Source: Candidatus Njordarchaeota archaeon
GTDB taxonomy: Archaea > Asgardarchaeota > Njordarchaeia > Njordarchaeales > Njordarchaeaceae
Reading direction: 5' to 3'
DNA length: 11,642 nt
NCBI GenBank assembly: GCA_029856625.1
Contig: JAHKLG010000032.1
Span: 1-11,642, forward strand
Below are positions 1 through 6,739 of this stretch, piece after piece; position 1 is the stretch's first letter; every line of letters starts with the position of its first letter. The notes below the pieces were generated by a model. That model was not told the origin of the DNA. It did not search any database and saw nothing but the letters and a program-made list of their open reading frames with translations. A program made the position numbers and the translations under genes.

Positions 1-1597
1 TAGGCATGTAAAAGCGGGCATCGAATATGTGCGGCACGCAAAACCATTAGAGAAGATTAAAGTTAAGACAACGCCGAGTGTATTAATCATAGGTGGGGGT
101 ATTGCAGGAATTAGGGCGGCCCTTGATCTATCAAGAATGGGTGTAAATGTATTCTTGGTTGAAAAGTCACCATTCTTGGGTGGAAGAGTAGCTCAGATAT
201 GGAAAGCTTTTCCGAGCGGAGAGAGCGGGAAAGATATTGTGCGAAGATTAATAGAGGAACTTAAGAGAAGGGATAACATCGCTGTTTATACGAATGCTGA
301 GGTTGAGAGCTTTAGTGGTTATCTGGGTAATTTCACTGTTAAAATTAAGGTTAATCCAAGATATATCGTAAAGAAGCATCCTAAAATAGCAGAGGCAATT
401 GAGAAGTGTCCAATAGAGGTTCCTAACGAATTTGATTATGGCCTCACAAAGAGAAAAGCGATTTATATTCCTTACGAGGGCGCCTATCCAGACTTGCCAG
501 TAATAGATATGGAACATTGTAATAAGTGTGGTGAATGCGTAAAGATTCTAGGCGATGCAGTGGATTTCAATCAGCAACCACAAACGATCACACTTAATGT
601 CGGTGCAGTAATCGTTGCGACTGGATTTGACGTGTATGAGCCAAAGGAGGGAGAATTTGGTTACAAGAAATTCCAAAATGTCATAACACTACCACAGTTC
701 GAAAGAATTTTGGATCTCACTAGTGATGAAAAAATAATGTTTAATGGAAAAGAAGTAAAATCAATAGCCTTTATCTACTGCGTTGGGAGCAGGCAACTAC
801 CGACGGGTTCGGAGAAGGTTAATGAGTACTGTTCCAGATATTGTTGCTCGGTTACAACGCATCTTAACGTAGAGTTGTTTAAGAAATTCAAAGATTTGAC
901 AATCTACAATATCTATAGAGACATTCGAACATACGGCAAATACGAAACATATTACGATGAAGCGGGGAGAAAAGGAGCTGTCTTTATTAGGTATGACCCA
1001 AATGATCCACCGCGAGTCTATGCAGAGGGAGACAAGCTCATTGTTGCTGTCAAAGACTTATTAACGAATAGAGAAGAGATAGAGATTCCTGTTGATCTTG
1101 TTGTGCTAGTTACTGGAATGGTAGCAAGAGAAAATAAGAGGCTAGAAGAAATTCTGAAGCTACCTATTGGTAGAGATGGATTCTATCAGGAGATTCATCC
1201 CAAGTTACGGCCAGTAGAGACAAACATTGCGGGAATTCTGATAGCTGGTACTTGCCAAGGACCAAGAAATATTCAAGAGACGCTGGCATCTGCTTCAGCA
1301 GCCGCTGCTAAGGCAGCATCCATTGTATTGAGGGGAACAATAGAGCTTGAGCCCCTAGTTGCTTCTGTTGATCCAAGCAAATGTAATCTATCTAAGCTGT
1401 GTATGAAGGAGTGCCCAGTTAATGCGATTCAAGAAAAGGAGTATGAAGGATTAGGGGTGAAAGCATGGGTAAACGAAGCTTTATGCATTGGTTGCGGAGC
1501 CTGTGTCGCTGTGTGTCCAACAGAAGCTATCCAGTTAAAGACGTTATCTACTGAACAGATTAGAGCTATGATTAAAGCTATGGCGGAGGAGATTTGA
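1..1597 (+). CDS. hdrA: HdrA-like FAD/iron-sulfur oxidoreductase, 5'-partial
   Basis: This is the HdrA-type flavin subunit of a heterodisulfide-reductase-like complex, which passes electrons between Fe-S clusters through FAD in the cytoplasm. The frame is open to the left edge. The codons before the GTG at 29 read RHVKAGIEY and run into VRHAKPLEK, which resembles the linker before the FAD domain in HdrA, so the N-terminal domain lies outside the window. Numbering from the GTG: FAD Rossmann motif GGGIAG 22-27; inserted ferredoxin region with C127, C164, C167 and C170; CVGSR 251-255 with C268, C272 and C273, as in HdrA; C-terminal ferredoxin pair C452/C458/C462 and C486/C489/C492/C496. Several expected Cys are absent: the first inserted cluster keeps only one, the second lacks its fourth ligand, and S455 stands where a Cys is usual. 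QmoA/QmoB relatives are possible, but the HdrA motifs fit best. The TGA lies 1 nt before the next gene. Confidence 0.9.
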   Translation, partial: RHVKAGIEYVRHAKPLEKIKVKTTPSVLIIGGGIAGIRAALDLSRMGVNVFLVEKSPFLGGRVAQIWKAFPSGESGKDIVRRLIEELKRRDNIAVYTNAEVESFSGYLGNFTVKIKVNPRYIVKKHPKIAEAIEKCPIEVPNEFDYGLTKRKAIYIPYEGAYPDLPVIDMEHCNKCGECVKILGDAVDFNQQPQTITLNVGAVIVATGFDVYEPKEGEFGYKKFQNVITLPQFERILDLTSDEKIMFNGKEVKSIAFIYCVGSRQLPTGSEKVNEYCSRYCCSVTTHLNVELFKKFKDLTIYNIYRDIRTYGKYETYYDEAGRKGAVFIRYDPNDPPRVYAEGDKLIVAVKDLLTNREEIEIPVDLVVLVTGMVARENKRLEEILKLPIGRDGFYQEIHPKLRPVETNIAGILIAGTCQGPRNIQETLASASAAAAKAASIVLRGTIELEPLVASVDPSKCNLSKLCMKECPVNAIQEKEYEGLGVKAWVNEALCIGCGACVAVCPTEAIQLKTLSTEQIRAMIKAMAEEI

Positions 1598-1598
1598 A

Positions 1599-1904
1599 AT
1601 GAGCGGAAAAGAGGTAAGTCGTGAAAAAAGGAATACTTTCCTTTATCTTCGGAAAAAAATAGGTTTTAAGGCTCCGCCCAAAGAATTACAGGAGCGGCTT
1701 AAGAAGCAGAACGAGATAAAGAAAAAGATTCTAGAGGCACTGAAAACCGGGCCTAAAACAGTACCAGAGATAGCTAAGGAGACTGGAATAGATACCTACA
1801 CGGTATTTTGGTATCTAATGACATATCTAAGATACAAGCAGATCGAACCAGTTGAGAAAACAGATGAGGGATATTGGAAATATAAATGGGTTGGAAGCAG
1901 GTGA
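1599..1904 (+). CDS. Small winged-helix DNA-binding-like protein
   Basis: A 101-residue basic protein with a probable winged helix-turn-helix at about residues 36-100. A helix EIKKKILEALKTGPK leads to TVPEIAKETGID, then a recognition-type helix TYTVFWYLMTYLRY, then a wing-like strand pair ending in GYWKYKW. No ligand-binding domain or Cys cluster is seen. The start ATG lies 1 nt after the HdrA stop, with a GGAGGAG ribosome binding site (1585-1591) inside the end of hdrA, and the QmoC-like gene follows after 7 nt. It is therefore almost certainly co-translated with the redox subunits. By fold it may regulate this operon. A structural or assembly role cannot be excluded, since a regulator set between two subunits is unusual. 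The wHTH assignment is from the helix pattern and the family name is not known. Confidence 0.75.
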   Translation: MSGKEVSREKRNTFLYLRKKIGFKAPPKELQERLKKQNEIKKKILEALKTGPKTVPEIAKETGIDTYTVFWYLMTYLRYKQIEPVEKTDEGYWKYKWVGSR

Positions 1905-1911
1905 TTAAGCT

Positions 1912-3060
1912 ATGGTGAGAACAAATCCGAATCTTATAAAAGAAATTAAGAAACTTGGAGCGTTTGATATCACAGCTTGTTATAGTTGCGGGGAATGTAC
2001 TGCTATTTGCCCACTATCAGAGAACAATTTCGAATTACCACGAATGATGATAAGGTACTCGATACTCGGATTAGAAGACAAGTTATTATCGAGTCCACAA
2101 CTATGGTTATGCTATTATTGCGGAGAGTGTAGCGAGTCTTGTCCCCGTGATGCTGACCCTGGAGCGTTAATGATGGCTGCTAGGAGATACGCTATCATAA
2201 AATACTCTCTAGGCGGCATCGCGAGAATATTTTATTCTAAGGTAATGTCAGTAGTATCCCTAATTATCCTGTCTATTATCGCCGCTTTAGGAATATACTT
2301 GTTTAAGAAACCGCTGGATCTCACAAAGTTTAATCCGTTCTCATTATTGAGCTACGAGTTTATTCATACAGCAGGTCTAGTTTTAGCTGCTTATATTGCT
2401 ATTGTCGCTTTACTGCAAGGTATAAAAATGTACAATTGCATAAAGCATAGTGCTCTAGAAGGAAACTTGTCAGCTGGAGCAAAAGTCAAAAACTTAATTA
2501 AGAGCTTCTTCATAATGCTTTTTGGAGAAGTACTTGCTGAACGGCGTTACTTGAAGTGTGATAGAAAGAATAGGTATATAGCACACATGACGGTATTCTG
2601 GGGATTCGTTCTAATGTTTATCGCTACAACGTTAGATTATCTGAAAAATAGTAATATACTCGGACTAAGAGAAAGCTATGAAATTATTAAAGCTATAAAT
2701 ATCGAAATATTCGGAGTTCTAGCTAGGATAATTGGTATTATTGGGGGATTAATAGGTATCTATGGTTCCATATACTTCATCTATAAGAGATTAGTCAAAG
2801 ATGATGTTTACTCCGAATATAGTCATGTGAGTGATTGGATCTTCTTAATACTCATATCTCTAGGAATACTGACAGGGTTCCTAATAGACATATTTATTTA
2901 CACGAATATGCCCCTTCTAGCATACGTAATGTTCGCCATACATCTAATATTCGTCTTTGATCTCATTGTAACAGCTCCATTTACAAAATTTGCGCACCTT
3001 GGCTATCGATTAATTGCTGTATGGTTCTATGAGTATCAAAAATTAAAACTCAGCAAATAA
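1912..3060 (+). CDS. QmoC-like membrane protein: HdrC-type ferredoxin fused to HdrE/NarI-like b-type domain
   Basis: A 382-residue protein with two parts. The N-terminus carries two [4Fe-4S] motifs, C23-C26-C29-C33P and C67-C70-C73-C77P, spaced as in HdrC. From about residue 110 there are roughly six hydrophobic segments (112-130, 150-170, 222-240, 265-292, 308-330, 334-352). H152, H225, H305, H343 and H362 are candidate heme b ligands. The blocks HMTVFWGF and PFTKFAHLGYR look like QmoC/HdrE. This HdrC-HdrE fusion, about 380 residues long, matches QmoC of the quinone-interacting complex and suggests electron exchange between a membrane quinone and the HdrA-like flavoprotein. GGTGA at 1900-1904 is its ribosome binding site, overlapping the stop of the wHTH gene. 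No sulfate-reduction genes are in view, so the physiological partner is unknown. No CCG domain is present. Confidence 0.85.
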   Translation: MVRTNPNLIKEIKKLGAFDITACYSCGECTAICPLSENNFELPRMMIRYSILGLEDKLLSSPQLWLCYYCGECSESCPRDADPGALMMAARRYAIIKYSLGGIARIFYSKVMSVVSLIILSIIAALGIYLFKKPLDLTKFNPFSLLSYEFIHTAGLVLAAYIAIVALLQGIKMYNCIKHSALEGNLSAGAKVKNLIKSFFIMLFGEVLAERRYLKCDRKNRYIAHMTVFWGFVLMFIATTLDYLKNSNILGLRESYEIIKAINIEIFGVLARIIGIIGGLIGIYGSIYFIYKRLVKDDVYSEYSHVSDWIFLILISLGILTGFLIDIFIYTNMPLLAYVMFAIHLIFVFDLIVTAPFTKFAHLGYRLIAVWFYEYQKLKLSK

Positions 3061-3083
3061 TCTTCACACTTTTATCTCATATC

Positions 3084-3088
3084 TTTTT
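3084..3088 (+). terminator. Possible archaeal T-run terminator after the redox operon
   Basis: A run of five T, preceded by a TTTTAT stretch at 3069-3074, lies 24 nt after the QmoC-like stop. Archaeal RNA polymerase often stops at such T-tracts without a hairpin. The placement is sensible but the signal is weak. Confidence 0.35.
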
Positions 3089-3152
3089 AAAGTTCTCTCA
3101 TAGAGCGTGAGTACTAATTTCTTTCTGACATCTTCTGGCTTGTTAGTTTTTG

Positions 3153-3227
3153 GAGGCTTGTCCGCCTAGACATTTATTATGCCAGATAACCAGAACCAAG
3201 TCAAGACCAACGAAGCGGGCAAGCCTC
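3153..3227 (+). repeat. Long-stem inverted repeat, possible TnpB-tail/omega-RNA relic or unknown RNA
   Basis: The arms 3153-3165 (GAGGCTTGTCCGC) and 3215-3227 (GCGGGCAAGCCTC) pair over 13 bp with one G-U, around a 49-nt loop. The region is richer in GC than the flanking genes, as structured RNA often is in thermophiles. An ATG at 3179 opens a 22-codon frame ending at 3247. Its residues NEAGKPQ resemble the short tail at the C-terminus of many archaeal IS200/IS605 TnpB proteins. In those elements the same DNA also forms the 3' part of the guide (omega) RNA. No TnpB catalytic or zinc-ribbon sequence is present, so at most this is a scar. The pairing is directly seen; the TnpB link is an inference from memory of such tails. 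Confidence 0.35.
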
Positions 3228-3284
3228 AGAAATCACTTAATAGCTAGAGATAAAAACTTAACCCCATTCATCTCCTGACAAAGC

Positions 3285-3340
3285 CAATGTCATACAGACG
3301 GGCACCAGCCCTCATGAGACACGACAATGAGCCCGCATTG
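3285..3340. repeat. Nested inverted repeats in the 3061-3407 spacer, possible structured RNA
   Basis: Three stems can nest: 3285-3289 with 3336-3340, 3299-3302 with 3332-3335, and 3311-3315 with 3327-3331. The 3' side (ATGAGCCCGCATTG) is continuous, while the 5' side has bulges of 9 and 8 nt. An AT-rich ATAAAAACTT at 3250-3259 lies about 26 nt before the structure and could be a TATA box for a + strand transcript. No tRNA, 5S, SRP or RNase P motif was recognised on either strand. A 23-codon frame starts at 3287 but has no homology I recognise. The rest of the 347-nt gap shows only a small hairpin, AAAGG/CCTTT (3389-3403), by the stop of the facing gene. Confidence 0.3.
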
Positions 3341-3407
3341 ACTAGGAGTGCATCATAATACGCCACAAGATATTACGCCTCTAGGGATAAAGGATTCACC
3401 TTTCTGA

Positions 3408-3836
3408 TCAATCATTTTTTGTTAATGATATTCTGAAGGGCACTATTTTTGATGCTTCGCTTGATTGGACTATGCAGGTATGGTGGTAAACTTTTATGCC
3501 AGCTTTTTCTGCTTCTTCTATTGCTTTCTCAGATTCGCTCCCTGGCTGCATCCAAATAATCTTCACGCCTAATTTTTTCGCCTCTTCAACAATTCTTTCT
3601 GTAATCTCTGGAGGGACGACAGTTACTACCATATCTGGCTTTTCTGGTAATTCTCTGAGTGATGGATACGCCTTTGAGCCAGCTATTTTTTCTGCTCTTG
3701 GATTTATTGGGTAAACTCTTATATCAGGGTATTTATCTCTTAATGTGATAAATACCTTATAGCCCCATTTTTCGGGGTTTCTAGAAGCCCCCACTACAGC
3801 AATTACTCTTACTTCTGGCAAGAATGATATGGGCAT
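3408..3836 (-). CDS. CoA-binding domain protein (YccU-like, CoA_binding_2)
   Basis: A 142-residue single-domain Rossmann protein of the CoA_binding_2 (YccU) family, of usual family length. Family marks are the nucleotide loop VVGASRNPEKWGY (14-26), YPINPR (42-47), the strand VVTVVPP (70-76), WMQPG (95-99) and a conserved Cys late in the fold (C121). The domain resembles the CoA-binding part of acyl-CoA synthetases and succinyl-CoA synthetase alpha. Members bind CoA or acyl-CoA, but the physiological role is not established and no catalytic partner domain is present. The start ATG has a GAGGAA ribosome binding site (3843-3848, minus strand) that overlaps the ridA stop. The 11-nt gap indicates one transcript with ridA. 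The stop lies by the non-coding spacer that faces the QmoC-like gene. Confidence 0.9.
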   Translation of the reverse strand: MPISFLPEVRVIAVVGASRNPEKWGYKVFITLRDKYPDIRVYPINPRAEKIAGSKAYPSLRELPEKPDMVVTVVPPEITERIVEEAKKLGVKIIWMQPGSESEKAIEEAEKAGIKVYHHTCIVQSSEASKIVPFRISLTKND

Positions 3837-3847
3837 AAGTAATTCCT

Positions 3848-4231
3848 CTATTCACTCTTATACGCAATGGCATTTATTTCTACAAGAACTCCCTTTGGCA
3901 AATTCGAGACCTCAACTGTTGTTCTAGTAGGAGGATTCTCCTGGAAATACTCGGCATATACCTTGTTAAACTCATTAAAAAGGGTGAGATCTCTCAGATA
4001 GACGGTTACCGACACTACATCCTTCAAAGAATATCCTGCGGCTTCTAGTATAGCTTTAATATTCTCTAGTACTCTTCGAGTTTGAGCTACGATATCCCCC
4101 TTAATTATCTCATTTGTTGATGGATCTATCGGTATCTGACCTGATATAAAGAGAAAAGGCCCAGCTTTAATCGCCTGACTATATGGACCAACAGGTTTGG
4201 GAGCTTTCTCAGTATAGATTACTTGAGCCAT
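3848..4231 (-). CDS. ridA: RidA family reactive enamine/imine deaminase
   Basis: A 127-residue complete RidA (YjgF/YER057c/UK114) protein. The family hydrolyses reactive 2-aminoacrylate and related enamines/imines, released mainly by PLP-dependent threonine/serine dehydratases, to keto acids plus ammonia. It forms trimers with active sites between subunits. Visible marks are GPYSQA (15-20), Y17, FISGQIP (28-34), the substrate-carboxylate arginine R103 in PPTRTTVEV, and E119 in VEINAIA, so an active deaminase is likely. The ATG is supported by GGTGA at 4238-4242 (minus strand), 6 nt upstream. A TATA-like TTTATAATTA (4301-4311, read on the minus strand) fits a leader of about 45 nt. It is co-transcribed with the CoA-binding gene. 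Nothing unusual is seen in the protein. Confidence 0.95.
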   Translation of the reverse strand: MAQVIYTEKAPKPVGPYSQAIKAGPFLFISGQIPIDPSTNEIIKGDIVAQTRRVLENIKAILEAAGYSLKDVVSVTVYLRDLTLFNEFNKVYAEYFQENPPTRTTVEVSNLPKGVLVEINAIAYKSE

Positions 4232-4538
4232 ACTTATTCACCGTGCAAAATAAAAACCACCATCCTATTTCACTATGGAGATAAGGATTATACCGAAATA
4301 TAATTATAAATTGTTAGGTGAGGGGTTCCCCAAACGATAAATGGTTTTCTTTTATATCAAAGCTGGTGAAGAACATTAATCTAAAGTACTGAGAAGCAGT
4401 TTTATAGGGTTACTTATCATTGAACGCGACAAATTCATTCTAAGGCAATCATATTACCATGGAAGTAGGTGACGAGAAACCTCTTCTCTGATATAAAATG
4501 AGCTGATTAGGACTGAAATGATGCATGGGGCAAATAGG
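4232..4538. other. 307-nt intergenic spacer between the HAD gene and ridA
   Basis: No gene is supported here. The ridA side holds its ribosome binding site and a probable TATA box on the minus strand (4301-4311). A GGGG-TT-CCCC inverted repeat lies at 4322-4331. A GAGAA/TTCTC hairpin (4474-4478 with 4484-4488) lies about 55-65 nt beyond the HAD stop and could be a weak terminator or part of a C/D-box-like RNA (see findings). Confidence 0.5.
4301..4311 (-). promoter_or_regulatory. Probable TATA box for ridA operon
   Basis: On the minus strand this reads TTTATAATTA in an AT-rich block. A start of transcription about 25 nt downstream would leave a leader of about 45 nt that includes the GGTGA site of ridA. 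A second A/T run at 4247-4256 is too close to the start codon to serve with that ribosome binding site. Confidence 0.35.
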
Positions 4539-5180
4539 TTATTTAATAAGAACTTCAATTATATCGAGGAGATCCCTTAAGTCATTCGTCTTTATACTTA
4601 TACTTGCTGTTTCTACGGCTTGGGGATGTTTTGGATTAACTGCTATAGAAAAACCAACAGCCTTGAAAACGGGAGTATCATTGAGCCAATCTCCAATATG
4701 TATGCACTCGCCTAAAGATATTCCCAATCTCTCAGTATACTCTTTAAGCCCCTCTAGTTTACTTAATAATAGGCGCTTTATTCCTACTACTACATTATTC
4801 TTTACAAGCATTTCTGTGGCTATATAGTCAGAAAATGGAAGACGTTTCATGAGTGGTTTACAGAGTATATCTGGATTATCTGTCAATAATATAACGCGAA
4901 AACCGAGATTCGTCAAAGCTTTAACTAATTCCTGAGCTCCGTTATGTAAAGGTATTTTTAGAACAGCTTCTTCTACTTCCTTTACACTTAATCCTTTTAA
5001 TAAGCCAAATGCTAAAAGTAAAAGTTTTTCATAGCTAAGTTGTCCTGAGTAAAAATCGTTATTCAGCTTTTCGTATGTAGAGAGTTTGTTTGGTCTAAGA
5101 ATTTTCAGTACATGTTTAAGTATTGTGGGTGGAACCAATGTCCCATCCAAATCGATTGAAACTAGCTTAAAGCGATTCAT
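4539..5180 (-). CDS. HAD superfamily (SerB-like, class IB) phosphatase
   Basis: A 213-residue HAD hydrolase with all four motifs: I, DLDGT with nucleophile D10 and acid/base D12; II, T100 in VILLTDN; III, K141; IV, GDWLND with D164 and D168. The helical insert after motif I (about 20-80) is a C1 cap, as in phosphoserine phosphatase. The family forms an aspartyl-phosphate and releases phosphate from a small phosphorylated substrate with Mg2+. The substrate is not determined: motif II has Thr rather than the Ser of typical SerB, so serine synthesis cannot be assumed. It lies 18 nt after phoU and is probably the last gene of pstB-phoU-HAD, which suggests a link to phosphate supply, though this is inference. 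The start ATG is directly before NRFKLVSIDLDGT, as expected, and its ribosome binding site (GGAT) is weak. Confidence 0.85.
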   Translation of the reverse strand: MNRFKLVSIDLDGTLVPPTILKHVLKILRPNKLSTYEKLNNDFYSGQLSYEKLLLLAFGLLKGLSVKEVEEAVLKIPLHNGAQELVKALTNLGFRVILLTDNPDILCKPLMKRLPFSDYIATEMLVKNNVVVGIKRLLLSKLEGLKEYTERLGISLGECIHIGDWLNDTPVFKAVGFSIAVNPKHPQAVETASISIKTNDLRDLLDIIEVLIK

Positions 5181-5198
5181 TTGGATTATCCGAAAAAC

Positions 5199-5867
5199 CT
5201 ATTTAATCCATACGTGGCTTCCTTTTTCTATGTATACAATTCTAGCACCGGTTTTTGCCACAATGTCTCCTATCCTTTCAATATGCCTTATGATTAGAGC
5301 TAGGCTAATTGCTTCCTTTGCCTTCAATAGGCCCTTTTCTAAATAATCTGCGATAGTATTCATGGCTTCTTTGAATAATTGGTCGATCTCATTATCAATG
5401 CTTTCTAGGTTTTTCTTCAGATCCCTAATATCACCTCGTCGTAATGAATCCTCATTTATTTCTATCATTGTGATAACTCTCTTAACCATCCAGATAATAA
5501 TTCTCTCTACCTCATCTAACACCTCGTCCTCGAATTTCTCCTTGAACTCCGTAGCGCCCAGCTCGCAAATCTCAACAGCTATATCACATATCCTCTCATA
5601 AAACGATGAGATATTAAAAGCCATTAAAACAAAGCGCAAATCTCGTGCTAATGGCTGCTGACGAGCTATTATTGCAACGCATTTCTCAAAAACCTCTAAG
5701 TTCAATAAATCGCTATCCTCCTCTAAGCGCTTAACTTTTGATAGGTTCTCCTCTGATCCAGTCCTTATATAATCAATTGCAGCTATGATGCTTTCTTTAG
5801 CGTATCTTGATATCTCAAATATCATATTCTTTAGGTTCTCTAACTCCTTCTGTAAAATTATACGCAC
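5199..5867 (-). CDS. phoU: PhoU phosphate-uptake regulator
   Basis: A 222-residue all-helical PhoU, the usual length for two three-helix-bundle PhoU domains. The paired metal-binding signatures are YERICD (90-95) and IERIGD (196-201), one per domain. R68-Q70-Q71-P72 with L73-A74-R75-D76 is the conserved RQQPLARDLR segment of the first domain. PhoU binds metal clusters and restrains the Pst transporter when phosphate is ample, acting at the inner face of the membrane. The start is a GTG whose first base falls in the preceding pstB stop (TAGTG, 1-nt overlap). A strong GAGGGGAGG ribosome binding site lies inside the end of pstB, so translation is probably coupled. The bacterial partner kinase PhoR is not seen, and the archaeal signalling route is unknown. 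Confidence 0.93.
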   Translation of the reverse strand: MRIILQKELENLKNMIFEISRYAKESIIAAIDYIRTGSEENLSKVKRLEEDSDLLNLEVFEKCVAIIARQQPLARDLRFVLMAFNISSFYERICDIAVEICELGATEFKEKFEDEVLDEVERIIIWMVKRVITMIEINEDSLRRGDIRDLKKNLESIDNEIDQLFKEAMNTIADYLEKGLLKAKEAISLALIIRHIERIGDIVAKTGARIVYIEKGSHVWIK

Positions 5868-6625
5868 TATCCAAACCTCCCCTCCAGATACTGCTCAGTT
5901 AACTTATTCTTAGGGTTTGTGAAGAGTATATCAGTCTTGTCATATTCTATCAATTCCCCATAGTATAGAAACGCTGTATAATCCCCAATACGAGCTGCTT
6001 GCTGAATATTATGGGTAACGAGAACTATGGTATAGTCCCTCTTTAATTTAACAAGAAGATCTTCTATGACAAGTGTGGATACTGGATCAAGGGCTGACGT
6101 GGGCTCATCCAATAAGAGAACCTCAGGATTTACTGCGAGTGCTCGCGCAATACATAGCCTTTGTTGTTGGCCACCAGAAAGTTCTGTTCCCGGCCTATCA
6201 AGCTTATCCTTTACTTCATTCCATAATCCCACTTTCATTAAAGATTCCTTAACAATCTTGTCTAGAAAGTCCTTATCCCTTATCCCTCTTAGCTTTAAGC
6301 CGATTGCAACGTTATCATATATGCTTAAGTGAGGGAATGGATTAGGCTTCTGAAACACCATACCAACTTTAGATCTGACCTCTGTTGGATCAACATCATC
6401 ATCATAAATATTCTTTCCATCAAGATACACCTTACCCTTAACGCGAGCCCCATCAACAAGCTCTATCATTCTATTAAGCGCTCTAAGGAACGTGCTTTTT
6501 CCACAACCACTAGGTCCCATGATAACAGTTATGGTATGTTCGTAAATCTCAAGATTAATATCCTTTAAAGCCGGTTTATCCCAGTACCAGACCCAAAGAT
6601 TTTCAGTCTTTATCTTAGTTCTCAA
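5867..6625 (-). CDS. pstB: Phosphate ABC transporter ATP-binding protein PstB
   Basis: A 252-residue complete ABC ATPase that powers high-affinity phosphate import through PstCA. Motifs: Walker A GPSGCGKST (37-45), Q-loop Q92 in FQKPNPFP, signature LSGGQQQR (149-156), Walker B VLLLDEP (169-175), H-loop H205. The FQKPNPFP segment, RALNRM (48-53) and the C-terminal EQYLEGRFG are typical of PstB rather than other importers. The chosen start is TTG at 6625, preceded by a GGGGAGA ribosome binding site. No in-frame ATG fits, and MRTKIKTENL aligns with the usual PstB beginning. PstS, PstC and PstA are not adjacent, as the next gene upstream is the divergent trxB. The spacer on that side (6626-6786) should hold its promoter; AATTATAAG in minus-strand reading near 6640-6650 is a weak TATA candidate. 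Confidence 0.96.
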   Translation of the reverse strand: MRTKIKTENLWVWYWDKPALKDINLEIYEHTITVIMGPSGCGKSTFLRALNRMIELVDGARVKGKVYLDGKNIYDDDVDPTEVRSKVGMVFQKPNPFPHLSIYDNVAIGLKLRGIRDKDFLDKIVKESLMKVGLWNEVKDKLDRPGTELSGGQQQRLCIARALAVNPEVLLLDEPTSALDPVSTLVIEDLLVKLKRDYTIVLVTHNIQQAARIGDYTAFLYYGELIEYDKTDILFTNPKNKLTEQYLEGRFG

Positions 6626-6731
6626 ATGTCTCCCCTATTCTTATAATTAGGATCATTCTAAATCACTATGCTTGAATCCTTACTCATAATAAGAGAACAC
6701 TTAGAAGCTTTCCAAATTAACCATCTATAAT

Positions 6732-6739
6732 CTATAAAA
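6732..6739 (+). promoter_or_regulatory. Probable TATA box for trxB
   Basis: The CTATAAAA-type sequence lies about 50 nt before the trxB ATG. It would place the transcription start near 6760, giving a leader of about 25 nt with the GGTGA site. The spacer is shared with divergent pstB. Confidence 0.45.

Noticed and set aside
29..31. GTG at 29 as the start of the HdrA-like gene
   Set aside because: The frame stays open to position 2 and the upstream residues read as HdrA linker, so the GTG is internal and the gene is cut by the window edge.
3287..3358. 23-codon frame starting at 3287 in the spacer
   Set aside because: No ribosome binding site and no known similarity. The same bases form nested stems, which explain their composition as well.
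3061..3407. tRNA, 5S, SRP or RNase P RNA in the spacer
   Set aside because: None of the conserved motifs of these RNAs (T-loop, SRP helix 8, RNase P core boxes) was found on either strand.
4322..4331. GGGGTTCCCC as an operator
   Set aside because: A single short inverted repeat with a 2-nt centre and no second copy near a promoter is too weak to call.
5362..5601. Open frame opposite phoU, and similar frames opposite other genes
   Set aside because: These are antisense shadows of well-identified genes, rich in Ser/Ile, with no motif or ribosome binding site.
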